64,000 bases of DNA from Megalonaias nervosa (lineage: Eukaryota; Mollusca; Bivalvia; Unionida; Unionidae): positions 17,102-81,101 of the forward strand of contig JAECUM010096282.1 of NCBI GenBank assembly GCA_016617855.1, in the 5' to 3' direction. The first letter of the stretch is position 1; each line of letters starts with the position of its first letter. Position numbers and translations under genes: made by a program. The notes under the pieces are model-generated. The model was not told the DNA's origin. It was given only the letters and a program-made list of their open reading frames with translations, and made no database searches. This document shows positions 1 through 10,578 of this stretch, piece by piece.

Positions 1-95
1 TTATATATAAATTTTATAAAAATTTAAGAAGTGGAAGACATCTTACTGCAGATAATTTTCAATACAACAACGAAACATTTTAGTTGGATTATGTG

Positions 96-735
96 TTAGT
101 TTTTCAAATAAGAAAAGTTATATTTAACCGCTGTCGCTTTATGATAAAGTTCGATAAATTTATCTTTTGTTACGTCACCACATTGCTCGTTTGCAATATT
201 TCTAACGTCAACATTGTCCAGTCCAGGAAATAATATAAAACAACCAGTATTTCGTCTGATAAATCTGTCAACATTATAAAAACCTTGGGCTAAATAAACA
301 GAATTACATTTCTTATTATGTGACAGTGAAAAATATGATCTTATTTTATTCATCTCTTCATTATTTAGCGGAATATCGTCAAAAACTACTATCTTATGCT
401 CGGACGAATCAAGTTGATTAACTGGAACAAGTTCTTCTGGTTGTTTGATAATAAAAAAAATCTTCACCAGCATCAAGATCATCACGAAGTTTGTTATTAT
501 ATTCGCTAAGTAGCTCGTACTTATCTTGCTGTGGATTAATTGTATAAATATAAACTCGATCGTAGTTAAAATTATTGCCCAGCAGTAAATTCATAAGCAA
601 ATTTGTTTTTCCCGATCCAGTTCGTCCAACAATAAGATAATGACAATCTGGAAGTTCATTGTTATGTTTATGTTTTACCAACCGCTCTGTATCAAAATTT
701 AATATTGGTGACGACGTTGTCGTTAACTTTGCCAT
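96..735 (-). pseudogene. Virus-type DNA-packaging ATPase (A32/FtsK-HerA-like), one frameshift
   Basis: The product would be a P-loop ATPase that drives genome packaging into a capsid, as in Polintons, adintoviruses and other double-jelly-roll DNA viruses. The N-terminal part, from the ATG at 735, has a clear Walker A (GRTGSGKTNLL, about residues 35-45). The second part has a Walker B-like run (HKIVVFDDI) followed by a block ending in an Asn-Val-Asp-Arg-Phe-Ile-Arg-Arg segment, which fits the sensor and arginine region of this family. The two halves lie in different frames and join near 455-475, at an eight-A run. One single-base indel therefore explains the break, and it could be real decay or an assembly error. 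The gene is divergent from the fibre-like gene with 37 bp between the two starts. No capsid gene is visible; it would lie left of the window. The ATPase call is firm, the virus lineage is inferred. Confidence 0.72.
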
Positions 736-772
736 TGTTGTTATATAAAATTTGTCTGACAATAAATAAATA
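736..772. promoter_or_regulatory. Divergent intergenic region of the virus-like block
   Basis: These 37 bp separate the ATG of the minus-strand ATPase from the ATG of the plus-strand fibre-like gene. They are almost pure A/T and include a TATAAAA-like run at about 750-757. Any promoters for both genes must lie here or overlap coding sequence. The spacing is typical of compact viral genomes, not of the host DNA in this window. Confidence 0.4.
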
Positions 773-2031
773 ATGAACTATTATGCAAAATTTGGAACAA
801 GATTAGGAGATTCATCAGCTACAATGACAAACGGCAACATTGATTTATCAGGTTACCTAAAAAAAACTGGCGACACAATGACAGGAAACCTGTCTATGTC
901 AAATCAACGAGTACTAGGTTTAGAAACAGATTTTCCGCCAATAAATGTTAATACACAAACTGTTAGTTATGCACAACTAAAATCCGTCGACGGTAATAAA
1001 CTAGATAAATCTGGCGGAACTTTAAGCGGCAACTTAGATATGTCAGGGAAAAAATATAAATTTGGAGATTGGATATCCACTAGCAAACTTAGATCAAACA
1101 CAAGCGGTAAGTTATTTACAGTTGAAATACGTGGATGATAACAAACTTGATAAAATCGGTAGAACGGTTACAGATAATATTAACATGTCTAGTAAAAAAA
1201 ATATTGGGTTAGAAATTGTATATCCGCCAGAAAACTTAAATCAAACACAAGCTGTAAGTTATGCACAACTAAAATCTGTTGACGATAATAAACTTAACAA
1301 AGCCGGTGACACAGTGGGAGGTAACCTGATAATGAGTAATAACTCAAAAATAACTGGATTACCAATAACCTCACCACCAGCTAATGATACTGATGCTATT
1401 AGTTATGCCCAGCTAAAAGGAGCGCTAAACCAATATTTTAAACAATCCGGCGGAGAAATGAAAGGAAATATAAACATGAAAAACAAAAAAATAACTACGA
1501 CATATGTTCCAGTTGACCCTAATGATCTGATAAATAAAGTGTATGTTGATAGTCTGTCTAGTGGTATAAAACGAACTAAAAACAATGTTGGGTATATTCC
1601 AACACTTTTAAAGCAACTGACAACCGAGTTGGGTTTGAGGTAAGCGCATCAACATATTATCCCGAATATTATCCTTATTACGCTTTCTCTGATAGACACG
1701 AGTGGACGACCAACGGAGAAGTTGAAAATTTTTGGATTAAAATTAAATGTCCTACTGAAGTTGCTATTTGGAAATTTCATTTGCGAGGCAGATTAAACTC
1801 TAGTGTTGGTCAAATTTATAATTGGCAATTGGAAGGATCAAATAATGAGATTGTTTGGACAACATTATATAGTACAACAGACACTTATATTACAACAGCA
1901 CAATATTTTACAGTCCCGACAGAAAACACTGTTGACAAGTACTTATATTTCGAGTTAATGTTTTTGCTGCTGAACATCCATTTCCAGGACTAACAGCATT
2001 TAAAATATATACACTTGATGATCAGATATGA
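773..2031 (+). pseudogene. Tail-fibre-like repeat protein with a discoidin-like C-terminus, frameshifted
   Basis: The product looks like a trimeric fibre or receptor-binding protein. The N-terminal two thirds is built from about five imperfect repeats of 45-50 residues. Each has a KTGDTMTGNLSMS-like core, a Pro-Pro turn, and a conserved Ala-Val-Ser-Tyr-Ala-Gln-Leu-Lys stretch ending in Asp-Asn-Lys-Leu. This resembles phage long-tail-fibre repeats and proteins of invertebrate virus-like transposons. The C-terminal part (about 1640-2031) is rich in aromatic residues and has a Phe-Trp-Ile-Lys and Trp-Gln-Leu-Glu-Gly-Ser pattern typical of an F5/8C (discoidin) galactose-binding fold. At least three frame changes interrupt it, near 1050-1062 (A-rich run), 1640 and 1955. 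Repeats and fold are visible; a receptor-binding role is inferred from similar architectures. Confidence 0.6.
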
Positions 2032-2067
2032 TCATTGTGAACAAATTTAATCTAATGCTATAAAATA

Positions 2068-3357
2068 ATGTCGGAACCACCAATTATAACTGTTGCTAGA
2101 GAATTTTATGATAATATTTTTAACCCAGAAAAATATGTTTGGGACGCATCATTAAAGGCATGTGCGATAAATACAATGAAAAATTTTAAAATTCCAATGA
2201 TAAATTCTCCATTATTGGAAGGAGAAAAAAATTTTGCTCGTGTTATACATATGCGAAGACCACAACTGAGAGAAGCATTAGGAAACTTTGATATTATAAG
2301 CGGATACTGTCATCCTGATGATTGTCTGGAAGAACAAAAACAAGTTGAAATCCTGTCAAAAACAATATTGCTCGAGCTTGATTCTGGAAATATAAATTTG
2401 ATAATTAAATCAGGTTTATTAAAAGCACGAGTAACGCAGGTGGAAAAACAAATGAACGATACCTATGATCGTCTCGATAAACTATCAGAATCTAGGATAA
2501 TAGGAATAAAAAGAAACAGGAAGTTATATAGTAGTTTTTCAAAACGAAACAGTTTTAAGCATCTCGGCATGTACTACCACGACAAAGAAACCCTAATTAA
2601 AATCGTTACTATGACACCAGACACGGAGTTACTTATTAAAGCGTACTCAAACGCAATTTTGCCAATGATACGTAAAAAAGACCCAGAATTTGATCAGATT
2701 ATTATTAATAGGTCTCTAAAAATAATCAAAGATTTTGACAACGAAATTAATGATCTTGGTGATATTGAGCGAGAAAAGTTTTTTGATAAAGTCAGCCAAA
2801 CAAATTTGGAAGTAAAAATTGATTCTTATTACGACATAAGTGAAGAAGATGATATTCCATTTCCATCATTTCAGCTCTCTAGACAATTGTCATTACGAAA
2901 TTATTACAATGAAATCGAGAAAATACTCACAAAACCATATGAAAAATTAATGTTAAAAGTAGCTTCTGCTATTGGTCTGCTAACAATTGAATTAAAATCA
3001 CTCAAAAAATTAATGCTAGCAAATTTCGTTGTCGCATATGCAATTATCAGACAACATCTTGTTCTAAAAAAATTTACGTTAAATCAGATAAGCTTGGTAT
3101 TAAGGTATATTGATGAAACAGAAAGCGATTACAGTAATTTGGTGAATGAGACAGATTTGTATGAACTTGAAGTAGGAAATACTTTTGACTCATACACTTG
3201 GTTAAAGAAAAATGAGGTACTAACAGATGAACGATATAAGGATACTTCGTCAGATGTTTATGACAAATACAGAATTTTTATAGCTGATCCTAACAATAAT
3301 AAATTTCGTGATTTTCTTGATTCAATTGCTGGTACCAGAACTTTTGTTTTTGTATAA
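2068..3357 (+). CDS. Unrecognised 429-residue protein of the virus-like block
   Basis: This is the longest intact reading frame in the window: 429 codons from an ATG 36 bp after the fibre-like gene, stopping 11 bp before the next ATG. I do not recognise the family. It is charged, largely helical in appearance and Lys/Glu/Asp-rich. It lacks a signal peptide, a clear membrane segment or a Cys/His metal motif. An acidic patch (about residues 254-260) is followed by a Ser/Arg-Gln-Leu-Ser stretch, and a more hydrophobic helix lies near residues 315-335. Its tight packing between two virus-like genes points to a virion or host-interaction function, but that is inference. It has no stop or frameshift while its neighbours do, so the block is either young or still under selection. 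Confidence 0.6.
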   Translation: MSEPPIITVAREFYDNIFNPEKYVWDASLKACAINTMKNFKIPMINSPLLEGEKNFARVIHMRRPQLREALGNFDIISGYCHPDDCLEEQKQVEILSKTILLELDSGNINLIIKSGLLKARVTQVEKQMNDTYDRLDKLSESRIIGIKRNRKLYSSFSKRNSFKHLGMYYHDKETLIKIVTMTPDTELLIKAYSNAILPMIRKKDPEFDQIIINRSLKIIKDFDNEINDLGDIEREKFFDKVSQTNLEVKIDSYYDISEEDDIPFPSFQLSRQLSLRNYYNEIEKILTKPYEKLMLKVASAIGLLTIELKSLKKLMLANFVVAYAIIRQHLVLKKFTLNQISLVLRYIDETESDYSNLVNETDLYELEVGNTFDSYTWLKKNEVLTDERYKDTSSDVYDKYRIFIADPNNNKFRDFLDSIAGTRTFVFV

Positions 3358-3368
3358 AATATTGTATA

Positions 3369-3859
3369 ATGAAAAAACACATCATCGATTTCAATCATAT
3401 TTCAGAAAAAATTCCAAAACATGATGTTGACTCACTAGTACAATATTATAAATTTTATCATAAAAACCTCTGGTGTGTAAAAGAATGTTATAAATACTAC
3501 CGTAGAATACTTCGAGTAATATCATATTTGCCATTGTTAATGACTAGCTCTGGTATAATCTCAAGTGGAGCATTATTAAATCCGTTTTTGTTAATCACAT
3601 CTGGTGTCGGTGTCTCTCTTTCAACAGCATGTAAAAAGATTGAACCCAAACTTGAAACAAACAAATTTCTTGTAAAACAGCAAGTATCACCTACAAAAAA
3701 TTACTTGATCAGATACGATCTTACTTGCGAGGTGTAAAATACGATATGGACGATTTAATACGCGAGTTTCGTATTACTGACAGCATGTTAACAGATATCC
3801 TACCAATGAGAGTCAGCAGGTATGAAAAAGATTATCATAAAATATGGTTTCAACAGTAG
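3369..3859 (+). pseudogene. Small protein with hydrophobic Gly/Ser-rich centre, one frameshift
   Basis: The reading frame opens 11 bp after the 429-residue protein. The N-terminal half is basic and aromatic (Tyr-Tyr-Lys-Phe-Tyr). A hydrophobic Gly/Ser/Leu-rich pair of segments spans about residues 55-85 and resembles a membrane hairpin. A Lys-rich linker follows. The first frame stops at 3737, but a second open frame starting near 3700 runs to a stop at 3859 with a fitting amphipathic and acidic C-terminus. The switch lies next to a six-A run at about 3694-3700. I recall similar uncharacterised proteins with this basic/hydrophobic-hairpin/acidic layout from cnidarian virus-like transposons; a protein search would confirm or refute this. 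Function unknown. Confidence 0.5.
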
Positions 3860-3863
3860 ATGT

Positions 3864-4094
3864 TTAATTTTGTATATCATTATCAAAAAGTGCGTCAACC
3901 ATATTGTCAACAAATGTCATCAAATCATCTGACCAACCCACTATTCTCATATCATTTTCAGTTGCGAACATCCATACTGACCCATATTTTGGTAATATAT
4001 GGAAACCAACCTTTTTAATACAGTCGCTTATTACTTTAGGTTTTACACCAGTATAGCTTGAGGCTGATTTTATTGAATCAAATCTCTTACAAAA
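3864..4094 (-). pseudogene. Short minus-strand reading frame at the edge of the virus-like block
   Basis: About 76 codons are open on the minus strand, ending at a TAA at 3864-3866, convergent with the preceding gene and only 4 bp from its stop. There is no ATG at the 5' end; the frame meets a stop just upstream of 4094, so the N-terminus is missing or frame-shifted. The N-terminal part (Ser-Tyr-Thr-Gly-Val-Lys-Pro-Lys-Val-Ile) could be a small helix-turn-helix. The C-terminus is acidic. I do not recognise it. Beyond about 4,150 coding character ends, so this probably marks the right border of the inserted block. Confidence 0.35.
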
Positions 4095-4360
4095 TTATTT
4101 GTTAGATCAAATCCAACATGTCGGATTGAATTATTATACATTATATATAATATTTCATTGTTTAATATGAAAAGGTTTCTAAACTAGGATATCCTATCTC
4201 CTACAAGTCCTTGGGGTGTGGATCTCTGGTCTAGAACCCGCATTTGGTTTAAGATCAGCCTATTACTTTACTACTAAGTGGATAAAACAAGTAATTTCTT
4301 CTGTGATGGTATCGTGGGGGGGGTCATCTTAAAGAATTACCGATTGAGAGTTTACTTAAA

Positions 4361-4362
<2 letters not shown>

Positions 4363-4454
<92 letters not shown>
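4363..4454. repeat. (TC)46 microsatellite
   Basis: An uninterrupted TC dinucleotide run of about 92 bp. It generates spurious Ser-Leu and Arg-Glu repeat frames on the two strands. Confidence 0.97.
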
Positions 4455-4458
<4 letters not shown>

Positions 4459-4941
4459 TATAAAATAATAAAAGGATGAGTCCTCGATCTGTATAGAAGT
4501 TTCAGCATGAACATGGAAGACAGATGGACTCACACACAAAGACGGACAACGGAAATACCAACTTATTGACATGAAAGTATAACAGGATATTTTTAAACAG
4601 ATTGCAACTCTTGACTACTTTTAAGAAATGAAGTGAATTTCACTGGAGTTAGTGAAACATACTTTAAAGAATCAAGTATGGCTTACTTAGACAACATTAA
4701 AATAAAAGTAAACAATTTTTTGTTAAAGTTAATAATAGTTATATGCAGGCATAACTGGTTCAGAGATTTCTCCTTGTTGCTTTTAACTCAGGGACTGCCA
4801 ATTTAATTTTCAGAAAGGGGTTGTGGGCTGGAATATTTTACCCCAAAAATTACACATTTCTTGCCCTCAAATATTTTGAAAAAAGTTTGCTCAGATTTGT
4901 GGACACAAATCTTACAATATCCATATATTAGTTGCAAAGTA

Positions 4942-5035
4942 TTAATTATGTTGGGCAGTAGAAACAAAAAAGTATTAATTATGTTGGGTAGTAGAAACAA
5001 AAAAGTATTAATTATGTTGGGTAGTAGAAACAAAA
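4942..5035. repeat. 33-bp tandem repeat, about 2.8 copies
   Basis: Three nearly identical units contain GTATTAATTATGTTGGG and GTAGAAACAAA. The period is 33 bp, a multiple of three, so both strands stay open across it. One C/T difference separates the first unit from the others. Confidence 0.93.
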
Positions 5036-6924
5036 TCTTGTTTCAAAGAAAATCTAACATGCACATTTACCTCTCTGCCAAAATAAGTGTCCCATAGCAG
5101 TCATTTTTTAGTTCTCCACATATTTCAGAAAATGTAAACCTCTTGTAACGTTTCTGTCAGCTCATAAGTTCATGCAAGGCTGATGATAAATAAATAATGT
5201 ACAAGATCATACGTGTCCTAGCAGTTGGAACACACTCCTCAAGGTCTTAGCCTATTTCACAAAAATATTCACGTGTGAAGTTCTTTGGAACAAAAATTTG
5301 TGTCATATTAAATTTATTGTTAGTTATTTTCAAAACTTAAAGCTTCAGAAAAGCCGCATGTTTGCATGCTCTTACCTTTAATGCATTAATACCTCATATT
5401 GCTATAGCTGAAGGAACAGAAAATTGATGAAACGTTCATTACAAAGGTGGCTAAGATGAACATGCTCAAAGCACCCACAATGTCACATCATTGTCACATG
5501 AGTTAATGGTCAAAGCATGTAGAAGCATGTAGAATAACCCTCTGAAAGTCTACAATTTTAATTTTGAAGATGGCACCAAAACAGTGTCATGTGACCCAAC
5601 CTCCAGGCTGTAAGTAGCGTCAAAACACATGATATTCCCATCTCGTGCACTCTTCCTACCAATGACCTTGACCTTAGAGCTAAAAAACTGCTACCTGCAT
5701 GGTAAGATGTCAAACATGATAAAAATTCATAAAAATATAATAAGTGGTTAAACAGTGACATCTTTGATAAGATAACAGGCCCATGATTTCCCTTTCTATT
5801 GACCTTATCCTTGGGGGCAGAGCGTACGACTATGAATACATGAGCCACTACCATGTCCAGAAATATAGCAGGCTAAAGTTGCATGAAAATACATTCATTG
5901 ATTCAAAGGCTATACCTGCACATGAGCAAAGATTACTGATTTATATATTCCCTGGCTGTGATCTTGAACCTGAGACTGAAGTGTTGGCTATGGTATCTCT
6001 ATGATATAAAACTGGTTCAAGTGTCACTCAAATGTCTTTAGTAGCTTAAAAGTTACGCTCCAAAAATGTATAAAACAAAATAATAACATTTTCCCTTGCC
6101 TTGCTGTGAACTAAAGCTTGTGGGGGGTTTGGGGAGCCTGTACATGGCATGTTACATACCGTCTGGTCATGATATATAGATACGCAGAATTTTGAAATCT
6201 CTTCAGCTATCACGAAGTTATAGGCTGGACATAAAACATGGGGTCCAACGCACTTTCATTATAAGTGTACATTAAACACATTCTTTTTAATATTTTATAC
6301 AGTATCAGAGGTACAGCCTGGATACAAAAATTTAATACGTTAACATTTAACATAGAACCATGATTATTATATTCTCATTTTTGTCTCCGTTAACTTTACA
6401 TTGTCAGATTAGTCCAATATTTTACGATATTGCACACCTTTATATTGCACTCACGTGCACGACACGTGTGCCCAAAAGTATATTAGGAACTACTTCGTAA
6501 ACAAATCATGTACACTCGTGTAGTAGACGCTTTATATTTTGGTTGATTAAATTTGTTTCTGAATGAACGAAAGCAGATGTTTCGTGGACTGCCATATACC
6601 ATCTGCTTTGCAATATTCCGCGTTAACGTTTTGATACAATGTTTCGGATTTAGGCTAGCGATAGACGCCAGTCAGGTCATACAATTGCTGGGTCCCTATA
6701 AATAACATGCAAGTGACAAGGCATACACGTGTCTTCTTTAGCTGATAATAAGAATGGCAAAATATATACTTACAGTTTTACATCCTGAATTTCCTCAACA
6801 TGTACTTTCTTAGTTCTGCAAATCTGAATTACGTGAGCCATGTCATGAGTTCTAAAGCTTGATTACACATTTCGAAATTGTACTGTAATTTCGACTACAT
6901 TCCAAGTGGAATTACCTCCTCCTT

Positions 6925-7620
6925 ACTGCACTCAAAATGAAATTAACATTATATTCCATAGCGTCTTTTTGGTAATTGCAATTGAAAGACTTCATATTTT
7001 TCCCACATTATGATTCCAAACATTCAATGACAGAACAGAAACACACTTACAGATTACAACACGCTGCTCCCTCGCTGCAGAAATCAGATGTACTTCATGT
7101 AGAATTGACACAGATAAATCGAGTACATAATCACGAAATTTCGTAGTATTGACAAAAATACCAAAATCTATTCATTCCAGACCAAATGGAAAACTTGTTG
7201 CAATGTGCATTCATTCTCAATATGACTCTAAATTTCAATTTTAAGTAGATCAAAACGCCATTTTCTTTCGAAAGTGATGTCTAGCGCGCGGCTAAGTTCA
7301 AATTTATCTGGGCGGAGTTATGTGCGCATTAATAATGTTGTTGTTGTGTACTGATGAATCTGCGCTTGTGTATTTATTTTGGAATATGGTATAAATTCAG
7401 TTACTTTGTTTCTTGTAGTGTATTTTTGTTTATATAATTAAGCCTTAGGTATTATAAGAAAATGAGTATATAATAAAAAGGTTACTGCATTTGTATGTGA
7501 AAATATGAACTTGTTTTGACGGATGGATATACTGCACTCCCAAGGTCGTGTAGTATATCCATCCGAAAACTCGTTCATATTTTCCCATACAAATGCAGTA
7601 ACCTATAAATATAATATATG
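6925..7620 (+). repeat. Hairpin-bearing interspersed repeat, copy 1
   Basis: This is one of three dispersed copies (also 11,745-12,190 and about 42,935-43,590). Shared blocks in order are a TATTCCATAGC block, a GATTCCAAACA block, a CAGACCAAATGGAAAA block, a CGACTCTAAATTTC-like block, an AAAACG block, a GCGCATTAATA block, TGTATTTATTTTGGAATA, and finally the hairpin at 7479-7604. No coding capacity and no obvious terminal inverted repeats are seen, so it is a non-autonomous repeat of unknown class. Confidence 0.75.
7479..7604. repeat. Long hairpin with conserved apical loop, copy 1
   Basis: The two arms are near-perfect reverse complements of about 57 nt, starting AGGTTACTGCATTTGTATG and ending CATACAAATGCAGTAACCT. 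They close on a roughly 10-nt loop, TCCCAAGGTC. The outer arm is shared with the other copies; the inner arm (GACGGATGGATATAC and its complement) is specific to this copy. Confidence 0.9.
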
Positions 7621-7773
7621 AAACACTGTCAGACAATAATGTCAGATTATCATGGATATGCGCATTTTCAGTTTCATCTCTCTAAATATGAGATTTTAGT
7701 TCGCGATTTCACAAGAAATATATGCATTTTGGCATGAGACTATAAATGATGTATAATTGTACAATATTTCTTG

Positions 7774-8524
7774 TGTTATTATATTTAATTTGTATTGTAA
7801 TTGACCATTATCCGTAATTGAGGGTAGCAGTATATAACCTTCCTGACCAATGTCATTTTTTAAAAATATGTTTATTTGGATTTCAGTTCAGGATATTGGT
7901 TTTCCCCTTGTAAATTCTGTGATCCACCTGATTTTTGTCAGGTAGTTTGTTAAAATAATTTAAGCAAACACACCTGATCTTGTTTACGAATTTTATGGGA
8001 AAATGACCCACTTTCGGATCCTCCTATTATATCTTATGTTTTTATATAAAAGTTGTGATCAAGAAAATTATTTATTCCTATCTTAACATCAGGCTAGTGG
8101 AATCAGTCTTTGTTGCGTTCAGTTATAATTTAAGAGGAATTATCTATCTAAACCATTAATTGGAATTGCAAAATGATCATTAACTGTTGGACTAAAACAC
8201 TATTTGGGGATTATTGTGAATTCACTGAAGAACATTCTCGATTATATCGTTGTGATACATCAAGACTATTGATACATCTAACTATTAAATGCTATTAGTA
8301 CATCAGCACATTCAGGACCATTGGAACTCATTCGGAATACTCTATGCGTTTGAACTTGTGATTAAAAATTACTTTGTGGGTTATTTGGCTTTTAATTCAC
8401 AATCCTGTAAGTTCCTCTTCAGTATTCAGTTTTAACTTCGGGAATTAAAATATTTGTTGAATTTTACTAAAATTATTGGTTTTGCTTTTTCTGTTATTTA
8501 CTTTAAGACTATAGAGTCATAACA
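7774..8524 (+). mobile_element. LTR relic (solo LTR) of the gypsy family, plus orientation
   Basis: The right end (GGTTTTGCTTTTTCTG, then TAAGACTATAGAGTCATAACA) is the reverse complement of the LTR start at 10,579. The body (TTTAAGAGGAATTATCTAT, then an AGTACATCAG-type block and CATTCGGAA) matches the relics at 8,991, 47,182 and 57,081. No internal region and no clear target-site duplication are seen. The 5' boundary is approximate. Confidence 0.65.
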
Positions 8525-8990
8525 TATAATACTACTGTTTATGGCTTAAAGTCACATGTATGACATCACAAGTAAGTAGCCTTGAGATGACTGTGTCCTT
8601 ATAGTTTCAGATAGGATCTTGATAGTGGCACAAGATACACCATCCCAACTATTTTATTTTCATTACTTAAACAAATTCTGAACTACAACCCAACCATTAA
8701 AATTACACTGGCCAGTAAACTTTTATCAAAAACGTGTGTTATGCGACATGACCTTAGGTCATGATTCATGAAAATCCACAGTTTCACTATCCTTGAGAAT
8801 TTGAAAGCTAAAGCCATGACAAAATAATAGATTATGCTGATTTATGACCACAACAAAGACAAAATACTAAGAAAAAATGACTAATTCATTTAAGTTATAA
8901 TTAAATATAAGTTTAATTAAACTGTCTTTAATGACTTTTGAGTGTTAACTGTATCTTTATTTTTGTAATTTTTTGTTCATGAATGTAAAT

Positions 8991-9783
8991 TGTAACGATT
9001 ATCTGTACAGAAGATTAGATAGCTAATTTGTGTACACGGGTATAAATTCTATTTTAAGAAATTAATTGTGCCTGTAGATTGCATAAGATCCGTAAATAGT
9101 ATTTACGTAGGTGTTGACGATTATTAATAATAATATTAATAATAAACTTGTTTACTAGTTTTTGGTCGTTTTCCATTGGATAGTTTGATCCGGTAGGTTC
9201 TTATAAGATTTTTTAAAAAATTCCCATTGAATGGGTCGATCAGGCGGGTTCATTTACGATGTGTGGTATTTGCAAAATGTCATGTGGAGAAAATTACGTT
9301 TTATGACTATAATTGTATATAAAGAGAGAACTGAGAAATTGATTTCATTCGTACTTTGAGCTTCTATTTAATATGTTTTTGTGTTAATGCGATCCAGCAG
9401 ATGCATTTAATGATATGCTTGTATATTATTTGAGAGAAAACATTTTTTTTTAGATTATTTATTGGAATTACAATGTGATCATTTGACTAAGATTTTATTC
9501 TGGGACTATTGAATTATTCAAAGGAGCTCTGGGTAATGCTATTTTGATACACTTTGGCAGACAAGTACATTCGAGGATCTGAAATTCGTTCGTAATATTC
9601 GATTCTTTTCGACCTGAGTAGAACATTTTTAGGATTATTTTGGATTTGTTCGTAATCCTGTAAGCTCCTTTAAAATTTTCAGTATATAACTTTGATTAAA
9701 TTCCCTGTTAACTTTTACAAAGCCTGTTGGATTTGCTTCATTCTGTTACTTAGTGTATGACCACAGAGTCGAAAGATGTTACA
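8991..9783 (+). mobile_element. LTR relic (solo LTR), plus orientation
   Basis: It starts TGTAACG and ends GATGTTACA, giving the TGT...ACA ends expected for an LTR. The interior shares the TTGGAATTACA, GTACATTCGAGGA and TTGGATTTGCTTCATTCTG blocks with the relics at 7,774, 47,182 and 57,081. No flanking duplication is visible. A 39-bp minisatellite begins 30 bp downstream. Confidence 0.65.
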
Positions 9784-9813
9784 GTCCTAAATAAAAAGTG
9801 AGAAAGCTTCACA

Positions 9814-10032
9814 CTTGAGCTTGCTGATAGGACCATGCTATTGATACAAGACTTTGAGCTTGCTGATAGGACCATGCTATTGATACAAGACTTTGAGCTT
9901 GCTGATAGGACCATGCTATTGATACAAGACTTTGAGCTTGCTGATAGGACCATGCTATTGATACAAGACTTTGAGCTTGCTGATAGGACCATGCTATCGA
10001 TACAAGACTTTGAGCTTGCTGATAGGACCATG
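9814..10032. repeat. 39-bp minisatellite, about 5.6 copies
   Basis: Units of 39 bp (TTTGAGCTTGCTGATAGGAC plus 19 bp more) are almost identical, with one variant base in the fifth unit. Because 39 is a multiple of three and no unit holds a stop in the chosen frames, both strands are open for about 80-100 codons. No gene context supports translation. Confidence 0.95.
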
Positions 10033-10578
10033 ATAAACATCAATGATACAAATGATACTCCCTCAGGTTAAGATTTTACATGAGGGAAATATTTCATACC
10101 ATGATCATTACCAGCAGGTTCTGGGTGACAGTTTGAACACACACAAAGTTATATTGACCGGAGACAATAGACCTGGCCTTACAGATAGGTCCGCGAAAGT
10201 GTCCAGAGACAATATCAAGTCATTATGTACTGCTTTACCAAGTTTTATGGCTATTACTGCATTTTAAAGGTTGCAAGTTACAATTCAAAATAGATGTAGT
10301 AATGCCCAACTTTAACATTCAAATGAGAACCATGAAACTTGCAAATGTGTAAAGTTTACCAGTGTTCATACTACTTCTATCAGATTCAGGGTTACAAACA
10401 GCACACTTAAAATGATTTTAACCTTATTATATGGCTTTGACCTTGAAGAAAGAACAACGCACTCTCTGATTTTGATAAAATTTACAAAAGAGCATCAAGC
10501 CATTAGGCTAGTTTCAGTAAATATTCAAAGCAGAATAATGTTTGAAGATTTTGTACAAAATTACATATGTATCCATAC
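10033..10578. other. Unassigned non-coding stretch
   Basis: Between the 39-bp minisatellite and the next LTR relic no repeat or gene was recognised. Short plus-strand frames (10,043-10,267 and 10,412-10,609) show no motif. Confidence 0.4.

Larger units (their letters stand above)
4095..6920. other. Non-coding stretch with no recognised gene
   Basis: There is no reading frame with coding character; open stretches here are short and unrelated to known families. It holds a TC microsatellite (4363-4454) and a 33-bp tandem repeat (4942-5035). At 6455-6480 there is a CACGTG-rich palindromic patch, and a possible TATA sequence (CTATAAATA) lies at about 6697. I could not link these to a transcription unit. 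Confidence 0.5.

Noticed and set aside
773..2031. Bacteriophage contamination because of the tail-fibre-like repeats
   Set aside because: Base composition and continuity match the eukaryotic flank, the neighbouring ATPase is of the eukaryotic-virus packaging type, and there are no bacterial ribosome-binding sites.
4278..4572. Open frames with Ser-Leu or Arg-Glu repeats
   Set aside because: They are produced entirely by the TC microsatellite; the same applies to frames at 32.5-33.2 kb, 36.8-37.2 kb and 52.1-52.4 kb (minus).
5558..6004. Two overlapping open frames on opposite strands
   Set aside because: Neither has a recognisable domain, and both lie in sequence without other coding signal.
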